The notes below the pieces were generated by a model. It was not told the origin of the DNA. It was given only the letters and a program-made list of their open reading frames with translations, and ran no database searches. 64,000 bases of DNA from Streptomyces griseoflavus (lineage in GTDB: Bacteria > Actinomycetota > Actinomycetes > Streptomycetales > Streptomycetaceae), in the NCBI RefSeq assembly GCF_014649995.1, contig NZ_BMUC01000005.1, positions 59,940-123,939 on the forward strand, written 5' to 3'. The translations under genes were made by a program, and so were the position numbers. Positions 8,491 through 17,543 of this stretch are shown here, one piece after another (within the stretch, counting starts at the first letter, position 1; each line of letters opens with the position of its first letter).

Positions 8491-9150
8491 ATGGTACGAC
8501 CACGGCGCATCGTCCTTGTCCGGCACGGCGAGTCGACGGGCAATGTCGATGACTCCGTCTACGAACGCGAACCCGACCACGCCCTGGCCCTGACCGAGCG
8601 CGGCCGGCGGCAGGCGGAGGAGACGGGGGAGCGGCTGCGCACCCTGTTCGGCGACGAACGCGTCAGCGTCTACGTCTCCCCGTACCGGCGCACGCACCAG
8701 ACGCTGAGCGCCTTCGGGTTCGACCCGGGGCTGATACGCGTGCGCGAGGAGCCGCGGCTGCGCGAGCAGGACTGGGGCAACTGGCAGGACCGCGAGGACG
8801 TGCGTCTGCAGAAGGCGTACCGGGACGCCTACGGGCACTTCTACTACCGCTTCGCGCAAGGGGAGTCCGGAGCCGACGTCTACGACCGGGTCGGCGGCTT
8901 CCTCGAAAGCCTCTTCCGCAGCTTCGAGGCCCCCGACCATCCGCCGAACGTCCTGATCGTCACCCACGGGCTGGCCATGCGGCTGTTCTGCATGCGGTGG
9001 TTCCACTGGACCGTGGCGGAGTTCGAGTCGCTGTCGAACCCGGGGAACGCCGAGATGCGGATGCTCGTTCTGGGGGAGAACGGCAAGTACACCCTCGACC
9101 GGCCCTTCGAACGCTGGCGCGAACCGGAACCGTACGGGATCACCGGATAG
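8491..9150 (+). CDS. Histidine phosphatase family protein (phosphoglycerate mutase-like)
   Basis: A 219-aa branch-1 histidine phosphatase. The catalytic RHGES (phosphohistidine) is near the N-terminus in LVRHGESTGN, the Arg of SPYRRTHQT follows, the acid/base Glu is in REEPRLREQDWGN, and the second His is in VTHGLAMR. The EQDWGNWQD segment is typical of broad-specificity or sugar-phosphate phosphatases in this branch rather than glycolytic mutase. Substrate cannot be told from sequence. The start lies 6 nt after a TAGGGT hexamer, suggesting a leaderless mRNA. It is followed 30 bp later by the ADP-ribosylglycohydrolase gene, probably in the same transcript. Confidence 0.9.
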   Translation: MVRPRRIVLVRHGESTGNVDDSVYEREPDHALALTERGRRQAEETGERLRTLFGDERVSVYVSPYRRTHQTLSAFGFDPGLIRVREEPRLREQDWGNWQDREDVRLQKAYRDAYGHFYYRFAQGESGADVYDRVGGFLESLFRSFEAPDHPPNVLIVTHGLAMRLFCMRWFHWTVAEFESLSNPGNAEMRMLVLGENGKYTLDRPFERWREPEPYGITG

Positions 9151-9180
9151 ACAGGGGGTCACGGATAGAGTGGCAGGGCG

Positions 9181-10089
9181 ATGACCTCTGATTCTTCTCC
9201 CGCCGGGCGCCTGGAGCGCGCTCTGGCCAGCCTGCGCGGACTGTCCGTGGGCGACGCGCTCGGCTCCCAGTTCTTCGTGCCGGTGAACTACCCGCTGCTC
9301 AAGCGCCGGGAACTGCCCCCGGGTCCGTGGCAGTGGACCGACGACACCGAGATGGCGTGCTCCGTCGTCGCCGTCCTGGCCGCGCACCACCGGATCGACC
9401 AGGACGCCCTGGCGCGTTCCTTCGCCGACCACCACGACTTCGACCGGGGATACGGTCCCGCGGTCAACCGGCTGCTGCGCCTGGTCCGCGAGGGCGGGGA
9501 CTGGCGTGAGCTGGCCGCCGCGCTCTTCAACGGGCAGGGGTCCTGGGGCAACGGCGCCGCGATGCGGATCGCCCCGCTGGGCGCCTGGTACGCGGACGAC
9601 CCGGAGCAGGCCACCCACCAGGCCGAGATCTCCGCCTACCCCACCCACCAGCATCGTGAGGCCGTGGTCGGCGCCATGGCCGTCGCCGCGGCCGCCGCGT
9701 TCGCCGCCGCGCCGGGCGGGCCGCCCGGCCCGGAGGCCCTCCTGGACGGGGTGATCGGTCTGGTCCCGGCGAGGAGCGCCGTCGGCGCCGGTCTGCGCCG
9801 GGGCCGGGACATGCTCGACTACGGTGACGCCGCCACCGTCGCGGCCGTGCTCGGCTGCGGACGGCGTACGACGGCCCATGACACCGTTCCCTTCGCGCTC
9901 TGGTCGGCGGCCCGGTCCCTCGGTGACTACGAGGGGGCCTTCTGGACGACCGCTCAGGTGGGCGGAGACGTCGACACGACCTGCGCGATCGTCGGAGGGG
10001 TGGTCGCCGCCGGGAAGGCCGGGGCCCCGCCCGCCGACTGGGCCGGGCAGGTCGAGTCGCTGCCGGAGTGGATGCCGACCCGGGTCTGA
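9181..10089 (+). CDS. ADP-ribosylglycohydrolase family protein (DraG/ARH type)
   Basis: Members remove ADP-ribose from proteins or small molecules using a di-Mg2+ centre. The 302-aa protein has the ordered family motifs: LRGLSVGDALGSQ near residue 20, the metal-binding WTDDTEMA, GNGAAMRIAPLGAWY in the middle, and GGDVDTTCAIVGGVVA near the C-terminus, whose two Asp plus the first pair make the di-metal site. All expected acidic ligands are present, so activity is likely. It is 30 bp downstream of the histidine phosphatase gene. The physiological substrate is unknown; a link to a DarT- or ART-type modification is possible but no such gene is in view. Confidence 0.9.
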   Translation: MTSDSSPAGRLERALASLRGLSVGDALGSQFFVPVNYPLLKRRELPPGPWQWTDDTEMACSVVAVLAAHHRIDQDALARSFADHHDFDRGYGPAVNRLLRLVREGGDWRELAAALFNGQGSWGNGAAMRIAPLGAWYADDPEQATHQAEISAYPTHQHREAVVGAMAVAAAAAFAAAPGGPPGPEALLDGVIGLVPARSAVGAGLRRGRDMLDYGDAATVAAVLGCGRRTTAHDTVPFALWSAARSLGDYEGAFWTTAQVGGDVDTTCAIVGGVVAAGKAGAPPADWAGQVESLPEWMPTRV

Positions 10090-10182
10090 GCTCGGGAGCT
10101 CCACCGGAACTCTCCGTGCGCTCCGGGAACTCTCCGTGACCGGCCGTGCGTTGTCCGGACAAGCGCTGTGTGAGGCATGAGG

Positions 10183-10206
10183 CCCGGCACACACGGGTGT
10201 GCCGGG
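10183..10206 (+). terminator. 10-bp perfect hairpin after the ADP-ribosylglycohydrolase gene
   Basis: Arms 10183-10192 and 10197-10206, loop of 4 nt. A second, imperfect GC hairpin lies at about 10311-10357 just before the end of the converging exporter gene. Confidence 0.65.
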
Positions 10207-10379
10207 CGGGGTGTCGTCGGTCGGGGAGAGGGGCGGTCGCCATGACCTTGTGGAGGTGGCTCGCCGTCCGGCTCGCGCCGGGCGCCGTGGTGCCGTGTCC
10301 CGGGGGCCGGCCCGGCGTTCCCCGGCCGACCCCCGTGACGGTCGGGGAACCGCCGGGCGGGACCCGCGGGAGTCGCGGC

Positions 10380-11927
10380 TCAGCCCATGCCGGGTCCGGC
10401 CGTGCCGGACAGCGCCTCCAGGTCGCTCTTGCGGACCCGGATGACGAACCACGCGGTGCCCAGGGCGAGTACGGCCATCGCGGCGGCGGGGACGAAGGCC
10501 GTGGAGATGCCCTGCGCCAGCACCTCGTGCCCCCAGGGCGCGGGCAACTGCTGGGTCTGCGCGAACTGCGCCTTCTGCTCGGCCGTCCCCTCGGCGAGGA
10601 AGGCGGGCACCTGCTTCTCCGCCTCGTTCCTGCTCGCCGTGCCGAACACCGTCGTCAGGAGGGCCAGGCCCACCGACCCGCCCACCTGCTGCGTGGCGTT
10701 CAGGAGGCCGGATGCCGCGCCGGCCTCGTGCTGGGCCACCCCGGAGACGGCGGTGAGCGTCAGCGTCACGAAGTTCAGGCCCATGCCGAAGCCGAAGACG
10801 AGCATCGGACCCAGGATGCCGGTGACGTAGGAGCTGTCGGAGCTGATGAGCGTCTGCCAGGCCAGCCCGGTCGCGGCGAGGGCCGAACCGGCCAGCATGA
10901 ACGGCTTGGGCCCGAACACGGGAAGGAACCGCTGCGACAGTCCCGCCCCGAGCGCGATCACGACCGTCACCGGGAGGAAGGCGAGGCCCGCCTCGATCGG
11001 GGTGTACCCGAGCACGTTCTGCACGAACAGGACGATGTAGAAGAACATGCCGAACATCGCCGCGGCCAGGCTGAGCATGATCACGTAGGTGCCCGCGCGG
11101 TTGCGGTCGGTGAACATCCGCAGCGGGGTGATCGGTTCCCTGGCCCGGGACTCGATCAGCACGAAGGCCACCAGCAGGACCACGGCGGCCGTGAAGGAGC
11201 CGATGGTCAGGCCGTCCCGCCAGCCTTCCTCCGCGGCGCGGATGAAGCCGTAGACGAGGGAGGCCATGCCGGCCGTCGAGGTCACGGCTCCCGCGATGTC
11301 GAACCGGCCGGTGTGCCGCTCGGACTCGTTGATATACATCGGTGTGAGTACGGCGATCAGCAGACCGATCGGCACGTTGACGAAGAGCACCCACCGCCAG
11401 TCGAGCCACTCGGTGAGCATGCCGCCCGCGAGCAGTCCGATGGCGCCTCCGCCCGCGGAGACCGCGGCGAAGACACCGAAGGCCCGATTGCGCTCGGGCC
11501 CTTCGGGGAACGTGGTGGTGATGAGCGCCAGCGACGTCGGCGACGCGATCGCGCCGCCCACACCCTGGAGCACCCGCGCGGCCAGCAGCTGCCACGGCTC
11601 CTGGGCGAATCCGCCGAGCAGCGAGGCCAGGGTGAACAGCAGGATGCCGCTCATGAAGACACGGCGGCGGCCGAGTATGTCGCCCGCGCGGCCGCCGAGC
11701 AGCAGCAGGCCGCCGAAGGTCAGCGTGTAGGCGCTGACCACCCAGGTGAGGTCGGTGGTGCTGAACCGAAGGGCGTTCTGGATGTGTGGCAGCGCGATGT
11801 TCACAATCGTCGCGTCGAGTACCACCATGAGTTGGCAGGCCGCGATGACGGCGAGCGCGACGCCGGGGCGTCCGCCCCGGCGGGCCGCACCTGGCTTGCG
11901 GTCCTGGATCAAAGGAGAGGTTGTCAC
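10380..11927 (-). CDS. MFS drug exporter, DHA2 family (EmrB/QacA type, 14 TM)
   Basis: A 515-aa proton-coupled multidrug exporter. The N-terminal half has ACQLMVVLDATIVNIALPHIQ, the DHA motif with the membrane Asp (LDATIVNIALP), then GGLLLLGGRAGDILGRRR (motif A) and RVLQGVGGAIASPTSLALI (motif C region). Fourteen hydrophobic segments can be counted. The GTG at 11927 has a GGGGGA ribosome site. It is divergent from a TetR gene with two palindromic operators in the 185-bp gap, one of which is close to the likely promoter, so it is probably repressed by that regulator and induced by its substrate. Confidence 0.93.
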   Translation of the reverse strand: MTTSPLIQDRKPGAARRGGRPGVALAVIAACQLMVVLDATIVNIALPHIQNALRFSTTDLTWVVSAYTLTFGGLLLLGGRAGDILGRRRVFMSGILLFTLASLLGGFAQEPWQLLAARVLQGVGGAIASPTSLALITTTFPEGPERNRAFGVFAAVSAGGGAIGLLAGGMLTEWLDWRWVLFVNVPIGLLIAVLTPMYINESERHTGRFDIAGAVTSTAGMASLVYGFIRAAEEGWRDGLTIGSFTAAVVLLVAFVLIESRAREPITPLRMFTDRNRAGTYVIMLSLAAAMFGMFFYIVLFVQNVLGYTPIEAGLAFLPVTVVIALGAGLSQRFLPVFGPKPFMLAGSALAATGLAWQTLISSDSSYVTGILGPMLVFGFGMGLNFVTLTLTAVSGVAQHEAGAASGLLNATQQVGGSVGLALLTTVFGTASRNEAEKQVPAFLAEGTAEQKAQFAQTQQLPAPWGHEVLAQGISTAFVPAAAMAVLALGTAWFVIRVRKSDLEALSGTAGPGMG

Positions 11928-11950
11928 TATGGGTCCCCCACGAGTGTGTC

Positions 11951-11970
11951 AGTGAACGCTCGCGTTCACT
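11951..11970. promoter_or_regulatory. TetR operator 1 (20-bp palindrome)
   Basis: AGTGAACG-CTCG-CGTTCACT, perfect 8-bp arms. It lies 24 bp upstream of the exporter start codon. Confidence 0.8.
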
Positions 11971-11997
11971 GTTGCGTCAACGGTAGGAGTCCCTGAC

Positions 11998-12017
11998 AGT
12001 GAACGCAAGCGTTCACT
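11998..12017. promoter_or_regulatory. TetR operator 2 (20-bp palindrome)
   Basis: AGTGAACGC-AA-GCGTTCACT, perfect 9-bp arms and the same outer sequence as operator 1; centres are 47 bp apart. The site would control both divergent promoters. Confidence 0.8.
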
Positions 12018-12112
12018 TAGGGAGTTGTCGCTCGGCGTGTCCCCCCTCAGTCGCCGCGCGGCGCGTACTTCATCCCCGCATGTTCGTTTCCGCTGCTCGT
12101 TGGAGAGTTCAG

Positions 12113-12736
12113 ATGGTTACTTCGAGCTGGGCGGCGTCCCACGCTCATACGGCCGCTTCCCGCCGCCGAGGCGCCGTGCTGGAACGCGCGATCCTCGATG
12201 CCGCCCTGGAGCAGCTCAGCACGGTCGGCTGGAACGGCCTGACGATGGAAGGTGTCGCCGCCGCCGCCCAGACCGGCAAGGCCGCCGTCTACCGGCGCTG
12301 GCCCTCCAAGGAGGACCTGGTCGCCGACGCCCTGTGGGCCGGACTTCCGCAGGTCGACGCGGTGCCGGACCTCGGGAGCGTCCGCGAGGACCTGCTCGAC
12401 CTGTGCCGGCGGGCGCGCGACGCGATGTTCTCCCCCTCCGGGTTCGCGGTGCGCTCGGTGATTTACGAATGCGACAGCACGCAGGCGGAGCGCTTCCACG
12501 CCGTCATCTTCGAAGGGGTCGTGGAGCCGACCATAAGAATGCTGCGCGAGGTGATCGAGCGTGGAATCGAACGCGGCGAGGTGCGCGCGGACGCGGCCAA
12601 CGGTTACGTCTTCGACGCGGTCCCGGCGATGATGATGTACCGGTCGAAGATGTGCGGCAGCGAACTGGCCGACGCCGATCTGGAGGAGATGATCGACCAG
12701 TTGATGGTTCCGCTGTTGCGGCGCACCGGCGCCTGA
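12113..12736 (+). CDS. TetR/AcrR family repressor of the divergent exporter
   Basis: A 207-aa TetR regulator. The N-terminal helix-turn-helix is in [43 protein letters not shown], where the recognition helix is [10 protein letters not shown]; the C-terminal ~140 residues are the ligand/dimer domain. The ATG at 12113 has GGAGAG 7 nt upstream and gives the usual distance to the helix-turn-helix; earlier in-frame ATGs would start inside or near operator 2. The divergent arrangement with the DHA2 exporter and the paired operators argue for autorepression plus exporter control by an exported compound. Confidence 0.9.
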   Translation: MVTSSWAASHAHTAASRRRGAVLERAILDAALEQLSTVGWNGLTMEGVAAAAQTGKAAVYRRWPSKEDLVADALWAGLPQVDAVPDLGSVREDLLDLCRRARDAMFSPSGFAVRSVIYECDSTQAERFHAVIFEGVVEPTIRMLREVIERGIERGEVRADAANGYVFDAVPAMMMYRSKMCGSELADADLEEMIDQLMVPLLRRTGA

Positions 12737-12818
12737 CCCCTCGGCCGCACGCTGCCCGCTCCCTACCCGGGGGCCGGGGTGTCGCACCCCGTCGTGGGCG
12801 GCGTACGCTAAGGGCGCC

Positions 12819-13520
12819 ATGCCGTACGAACCACCTACTCACACCGTCGAGCGCTCTCTCCGCGCCACGACCGGGGCGAAGATCGTTGCGGGTGTCGACG
12901 AGGTGGGGCGCGGTGCCTGGGCCGGCCCCGTCACCGTCTGCGCGGCGGTCACCGGACTCCGCCGGCCCCCGCAGGGGCTCACCGATTCCAAGCTCCTCAC
13001 CGTCAAGCGGCGCACCGAGCTCGCGGAGACGCTGCGGACCTGGGTGACGTCGTACGCCCTGGGGCACGCGTCCCCCGAGGAGATCGACCGGCTGGGGATG
13101 ACCGCCGCGCTGCGGCTGGCCGCGGTCCGCGCGCTGGACGCGCTGCCGGTCCGGCCCGACGCGGTGATCCTCGACGGCAAGCACGACTACCTCGGGTCAC
13201 CCTGGCGGGTGCGCACGGTCATCAAGGGTGACCAGTCGTGCGTGGCGGTCGCGGCGGCCTCCGTGATCGCCAAGGTTCAGCGCGACAAAATGATGGCCGA
13301 ACTGGGCATCGACCATGCAGACTTCGGTTTTGCGGACAACGCCGGGTATCCGTCACCCGTGCACAAGGCCGCACTGGAGGTCCGGGGCCCCACCCCGTAC
13401 CACCGGTTGTCGTGGGCGTATCTTGATGCGCTGCCCCAGTGGCGGCACCTCAAGAAGGTCCGCAGCTGGGCGGACGGGCGTGTTCCGGGGATCGAGGGTC
13501 AGCTCGGCTTCGACTTCTGA
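12819..13520 (+). CDS. rnhB: Ribonuclease HII
   Basis: RNase HII nicks RNA-DNA junctions and starts removal of ribonucleotides misincorporated in DNA. The 233-aa product has the conserved [13 protein letters not shown] motif with the first acidic pair, [10 protein letters not shown] with a third catalytic Asp, and [16 protein letters not shown] with the last conserved region. Length is normal for the family. Upstream, AAGGGC can act as ribosome site for the ATG at 12819; TACGCT 9 nt before the start could be a -10. It is next to lexA- and recQ-type repair genes, although not in an operon with them. Confidence 0.95.
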   Translation: MPYEPPTHTVERSLRATTGAKIVAGVDEVGRGAWAGPVTVCAAVTGLRRPPQGLTDSKLLTVKRRTELAETLRTWVTSYALGHASPEEIDRLGMTAALRLAAVRALDALPVRPDAVILDGKHDYLGSPWRVRTVIKGDQSCVAVAAASVIAKVQRDKMMAELGIDHADFGFADNAGYPSPVHKAALEVRGPTPYHRLSWAYLDALPQWRHLKKVRSWADGRVPGIEGQLGFDF

Positions 13521-13588
13521 CCGGCCGCTCGTACTCATGTGCCCACCCGGCGGCGCGTGTCGTACCAACGTTTGATAAAAATCAGCTC

Positions 13589-14233
13589 ATGCCTCTCATT
13601 CCCGAGGAGCCTCAGATTCACGAGAGTGCCCAGGGTCCCCGCGCCACGCCGGCCAGCGGCCGCACCGCGCCGACCCCCCGCCCCGTACCCGGTCCCCGCC
13701 CCGCGGCTTCGCGTCCCGGCCGTCCCGGCCCGCCACGGCCCACGCCGCCGGCGCAGCGCGCGCCGCGCGACGCTGCACCCGCGGCCAAGCCGGCGGCCAC
13801 GGCCGAGCCGGCACCCGCGGCCAAGCCCGCACCCACCACGACCACCCCGCAGATCCAGCTGATCCCGGCCTCCGCCGAGGGGGCGCTCGACGCCGCCGAG
13901 GAAGCCGTGGACCTGCTGCTGGACTCGGGGCGAGCCCCCGGCGACGTACTGGTGATCACCACCGGTGAGCCGCACCCGTGGGCCACCCACGAACTGTCCT
14001 TCGGTGAGGCGTCCTACTGGGCCCAGCACGACTCCGGCGACGACGTCTTCTACACGGACGCCCAGGTCGCGGACCGTGCCGGAGCACGGCCGGTCGTCGT
14101 GGTCGCCGTCAACGGCGGCCCGGAGTCCGCGACCGTCTCCGCCCTGTCGGTGGCACACACCCGGGCCGGCGCCCTGCTGATCGTCTGCGGGGACCCGCAG
14201 CGGATCAACTCGATGCTGGGAACGGCTGCCTGA
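13589..14233 (+). CDS. Unknown protein with Pro/Ala-rich N-terminus
   Basis: I do not recognise the family. Residues ~10-80 of the 214-aa product are Pro/Ala/Arg-rich low complexity with repeats of the type AAKPA, likely disordered. Residues ~85-214 form a compact-looking alpha/beta region with QLIPASAEGALDAAEEAVDLLL, LVITTGEPHPWATHELS and RPVVVVAVNGGPESATVSAL, and no obvious catalytic motif. The chosen ATG at 13589 gives the shortest frame after the rnhB stop; no strong ribosome site is seen. It follows rnhB by 68 bp and converges with the next gene. Confidence 0.65.
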   Translation: MPLIPEEPQIHESAQGPRATPASGRTAPTPRPVPGPRPAASRPGRPGPPRPTPPAQRAPRDAAPAAKPAATAEPAPAAKPAPTTTTPQIQLIPASAEGALDAAEEAVDLLLDSGRAPGDVLVITTGEPHPWATHELSFGEASYWAQHDSGDDVFYTDAQVADRAGARPVVVVAVNGGPESATVSALSVAHTRAGALLIVCGDPQRINSMLGTAA

Positions 14234-14461
14234 CCCGGCGCCACCACCGCCGGCCGGAGGCCGGACCGGAGCCGCGGACGCCGCGGATGCCCCCGCGGCG
14301 GCGTTCGTGCGGTCGGCGCCCCGGTACGTACGGGGCCGGACGGGCAACGGCCGGTGGCCACCACCGCGTTCGCGCCCGTCCGTCGTGCCGGAGGTGCCGT
14401 CCCGCCACCCGGTCCCGCACGGACGCGCGGGCCCGGGCATCCGGGCGGCGTCCCCGTGACG

Positions 14462-15076
14462 TCAGCGGGCCGCCGCGCGGCGCAGCACCTCCGAGGCGGC
14501 GCCGCCGGTACGCGGAATCCGCGGCGGCGCCTCGGACATGGCGAACGGCTCCGGCGCCGAGCCGGCGCTGGGATGCCGGCCGCCACGCCCTTCGCCGAGC
14601 ACCTGCCAGCCGTCACGGGTCAGCGTGATGTAGGCCCCGCAACGCAGCCCGTGCAGTGTGCAGGCGTCCCGCAGCCCCCACATCCACGCGCCGTCCTCCT
14701 CGGTCCACCGGGCATCACCCTCACGGCAGTAGAGCAGCACGGCGGTGCGCACCGGTGTGCGGCGCCGCAGATCGTGCGGGATGACCCGCCGCAACTGGGC
14801 CAGCAGCACGTTGCGGAGCATCCAGCCGTCCGCCGAGGCGGTGCGGCGGGTGAACGAGGCGCTCGCCCGCAGGCGTTCGTCCGGGTCCAGCACGGCGACG
14901 ACCGCGGTCGCCGGACCGGGGCGGTGCCGGGCGTGCAGTCCGCTGACGACCTCGCGCGGACTGCGCAGCAGCGGGATGCCCGCGGCGGCCCACTCCGCGG
15001 GCTCGAGCACACGGGCGGCGGAAGCGGCGGACGTCGACAGCGGTGCCGCCGAGGACGGAGCGAATCCGAAGGTCAC
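14462..15076 (-). CDS. Unknown conserved protein (204 aa)
   Basis: GC3-biased frame, coding. Family not recognised. The central part (ATAVVAVLDPDERLRASASF ... MLRNVLLAQLRRVIP ... VRTAVLLYCREGDARWTEED) is alpha/beta with a possible active site suggested only by conserved-looking Asp/His, and the end (YITLTRDGWQVLGEGRGGRHP) is basic. The N-terminus is Ser/Ala-rich. The ATG at 15076 follows a GGGAGG motif (15080-15085). It stands alone between two convergent/tandem neighbours and shows no operon link to recQ, which ends 212 bp upstream. Confidence 0.6.
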   Translation of the reverse strand: MTFGFAPSSAAPLSTSAASAARVLEPAEWAAAGIPLLRSPREVVSGLHARHRPGPATAVVAVLDPDERLRASASFTRRTASADGWMLRNVLLAQLRRVIPHDLRRRTPVRTAVLLYCREGDARWTEEDGAWMWGLRDACTLHGLRCGAYITLTRDGWQVLGEGRGGRHPSAGSAPEPFAMSEAPPRIPRTGGAASEVLRRAAAR

Positions 15077-15288
15077 GGTCCTCCCTTCGGCTACGCCCGG
15101 ACTGCGGGCGGGGACGGATCAGGGGAGCGCGCACGCAACAGAGCCCTACCTGATCGGCGGGCGAGCCGTGCGGGTGCGGACTTCAATTCTTGCTGTCGAA
15201 CTGGGATGCGGCAACGAGCAATTGGAGCCGCGGGCCGGTATCGGGCGTTCCACGGCTAATATCCCCACCCGCGGGGTGCGGCGAACCG

Positions 15289-17463
15289 TCAGCCCTGTAC
15301 GGCCAGCACCAGCGGCAGTACGCCCTGTGCACCGGCACGCCGGAGCAGTCGCGCCGCGACGGCCAGGGTCCAGCCCGTCTCCGTGTAGTCGTCGACGAGG
15401 AAGACCGGTCCCTGGGCCCGCGCGAGCGCGTCCGCGAGGTCGCCGGGCACGGTGAGCGCGCCGTCGAGGGCCTTGAGGCGCTGGGCGCTGTTGCTCCGCG
15501 AGGCGGGGCGCGCCTCGCCCGTGTACTCCACCGACCCCAGCAGCGGCAGTCGGCCGATCTCCGCGATGCGCGCTCCGAGGGAGTGGATCAGCCGGGGCCG
15601 GCTGCGCGAGGCGAGGGTCACCACCCCCACCGGCCGGGGCCGGGCGTCCACCGCTCCCGCCGCCCATCCGCCGGGCCCCTTGGCCCAGTCGGCCAGCACA
15701 CCCACCACGGCCTGGGCGACGTCGTCCGGCACCGGCCCGTCCGGCGCCTGGGGCGCGAACATCGGCCGCAGCCGGTTGCCCCAGCCGATGTCGGACAGCC
15801 GCCCCAGCGCCCTGCCCTGCGCGGCCTGTTCCCCGGCCGGGATGCGGCCCTTGAGGTCCATGCCGATCGCGGGAAGTCCGGTGGGCCACATCCGCCGCGG
15901 CTCCACCTCGACGCCCGCCCGGCCCAGGTCCACGCGGGCCGCCTCGAGCGCGGCCGCGGAGGCGTCGGCGGTGTAGCGGGCGCCCGCGCAGTTGTCGCAG
16001 CGTCCGCAGGGCTTGGCGCCCTCGTCGTCCAGTTGGCGTTGCAGGAACTCCATCCGGCAGTCCGTGGTCGTCGCGTACGTGCGCATCGCCTGCTGCTCGG
16101 CCTTGCGCTGGCGGGCCACCCACGCGTACCGCTCGGCGTCGTACGCCCAGGGCTGCCCGGTGGCGATCCAGCCGCCCTTGACGCGTTTCACCGCCCCGTC
16201 CACGTCGAGCACCTTCAGCATGGTCTCCAGCCGGGAGCGGCGCAGTTCGACCAGCGGCTCGAGGGCCGGCAGGGAGACGGGCCGGTCCGCTCCCGCGAGG
16301 ACGTCGAGCGTGCGGCGCACCAGGTTTTCCGAGGGGAAGGCGAGCGACGCGAAGTACTCCCAGATCGCCTCGTCCTCCTTCCCGGGAAGGAGGAGCACCT
16401 CGGCGTGCCGCACACCGCGGCCTGCGCGGCCCACCTGCTGGTAGTAGGAAATGGGGGAGGAGGGCGAACCGAGGTGGACCACGAAGCCCAGGTCGGGCTT
16501 GTCGAAGCCCATGCCGAGAGCCGAGGTGGCCACCAGCGCCTTCACCTTGTTGGCCAGCAGGTCCTCCTCTGCCTGCTGCCGGTCGGCGTTCTCCGTGCGG
16601 CCGGTGTACGAGGCGACGGTGTGACCGCGCTGCCGCAGGAAGGCGGTCACCTCCTCGGCGGCGGCCACGGTCAGCGTGTAGACGATCCCCGAGCCCGGGA
16701 GTTCGTCCAGGTGGTCGGCGAGCCAGGCCATCCGGTGCGCGGCGTCCGGCAGTGCCAGCACGCTCAGGCTCAGACTCTCCCGGTCCAGCGGACCGCGCAG
16801 CACCAGTGCGTCCGACGAGCCGCCCGTACCGAGCTGCTCCGCGACGTCGGCGGTGACGCGCGCGTTGGCGGTGGCGGTGGTGGCGAGCACCGGCACGCCG
16901 TCGGGGAGGTCGGTGAGCATGGTGCGCAGCCGGCGGTAGTCCGGGCGGAAGTCGTGTCCCCAGTCGGAGATGCAGTGCGCCTCGTCGACCACGAGGAGCC
17001 CGGTCGCCGCGGAGAGCCTGGGCAGGACCTGGTCACGGAAGTCCGGGTTGTTCAGCCGCTCCGGACTCACCAGCAGCACATCGACGTCGCCCGCGGCGAT
17101 CTCGCCCTGGATGGCGTCCCACTCCTCGCTGTTCGAGGAGTTGATGGTCCGGGCGCGGATGCCGGCGCGGGCCGCGGCCTCCACCTGGTTGCGCATGAGC
17201 GCCAGGAGGGGAGAGACGATCACGGTGGGGCCGCTGCCCCGCGCCCGCAGCAGCGACGTGGCCACGAAGTAGACGGCGGACTTCCCCCACCCCGTGCGCT
17301 GCACGACCAGGGCCCTGCGCTTGTCGGCCACCAGCGCCTCGATGGCCCGCCACTGGTCCTCGCGCAGCCGGGCCCCGCCCGAGGTGTCCCCGACGAGACG
17401 GGCGAGGACCGCGTCGGCGTCCGCCCGGAGATCCGCGTTGTTCGTGTGCTCCATGGGTTCCAT
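15289..17463 (-). CDS. RecQ-type DNA helicase fused to a ComF-like phosphoribosyltransferase domain
   Basis: A 724-aa protein. Residues ~20-360 are the SF2 helicase: [12 protein letters not shown] (Walker A), [19 protein letters not shown] (DEAH and RecQ aromatic-rich loop), LATTATA (motif III), [16 protein letters not shown] (motif V) and [11 protein letters not shown] (motif VI). Then a winged-helix-like part and the RecQ zinc cluster CGRCDNC. Instead of an HRDC domain, the last ~200 residues look like a ComF/PRTase domain: [17 protein letters not shown]..., an [10 protein letters not shown] stretch, and the PRPP-loop-like [14 protein letters not shown]. The ATG at 17463 is uncertain; 17454 is the alternative. 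Likely role: recombination or repair. Confidence 0.9.
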   Translation of the reverse strand: MEPMEHTNNADLRADADAVLARLVGDTSGGARLREDQWRAIEALVADKRRALVVQRTGWGKSAVYFVATSLLRARGSGPTVIVSPLLALMRNQVEAAARAGIRARTINSSNSEEWDAIQGEIAAGDVDVLLVSPERLNNPDFRDQVLPRLSAATGLLVVDEAHCISDWGHDFRPDYRRLRTMLTDLPDGVPVLATTATANARVTADVAEQLGTGGSSDALVLRGPLDRESLSLSVLALPDAAHRMAWLADHLDELPGSGIVYTLTVAAAEEVTAFLRQRGHTVASYTGRTENADRQQAEEDLLANKVKALVATSALGMGFDKPDLGFVVHLGSPSSPISYYQQVGRAGRGVRHAEVLLLPGKEDEAIWEYFASLAFPSENLVRRTLDVLAGADRPVSLPALEPLVELRRSRLETMLKVLDVDGAVKRVKGGWIATGQPWAYDAERYAWVARQRKAEQQAMRTYATTTDCRMEFLQRQLDDEGAKPCGRCDNCAGARYTADASAAALEAARVDLGRAGVEVEPRRMWPTGLPAIGMDLKGRIPAGEQAAQGRALGRLSDIGWGNRLRPMFAPQAPDGPVPDDVAQAVVGVLADWAKGPGGWAAGAVDARPRPVGVVTLASRSRPRLIHSLGARIAEIGRLPLLGSVEYTGEARPASRSNSAQRLKALDGALTVPGDLADALARAQGPVFLVDDYTETGWTLAVAARLLRRAGAQGVLPLVLAVQG

Positions 17464-17543
17464 ACAACAGGACGGCACCGACATCCGGCCCGTCGCGCGG
17501 TGGGACCGGGCGCCCGCCCGCGCTCCGGCCGGGGAGGGGAGGC

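Noticed and set aside
7486-11595. A 1369-codon minus-strand frame through the phosphatase and glycohydrolase genes
   Set aside because: Same shadow effect. It crosses several well-supported plus-strand genes and has no recognisable domain.
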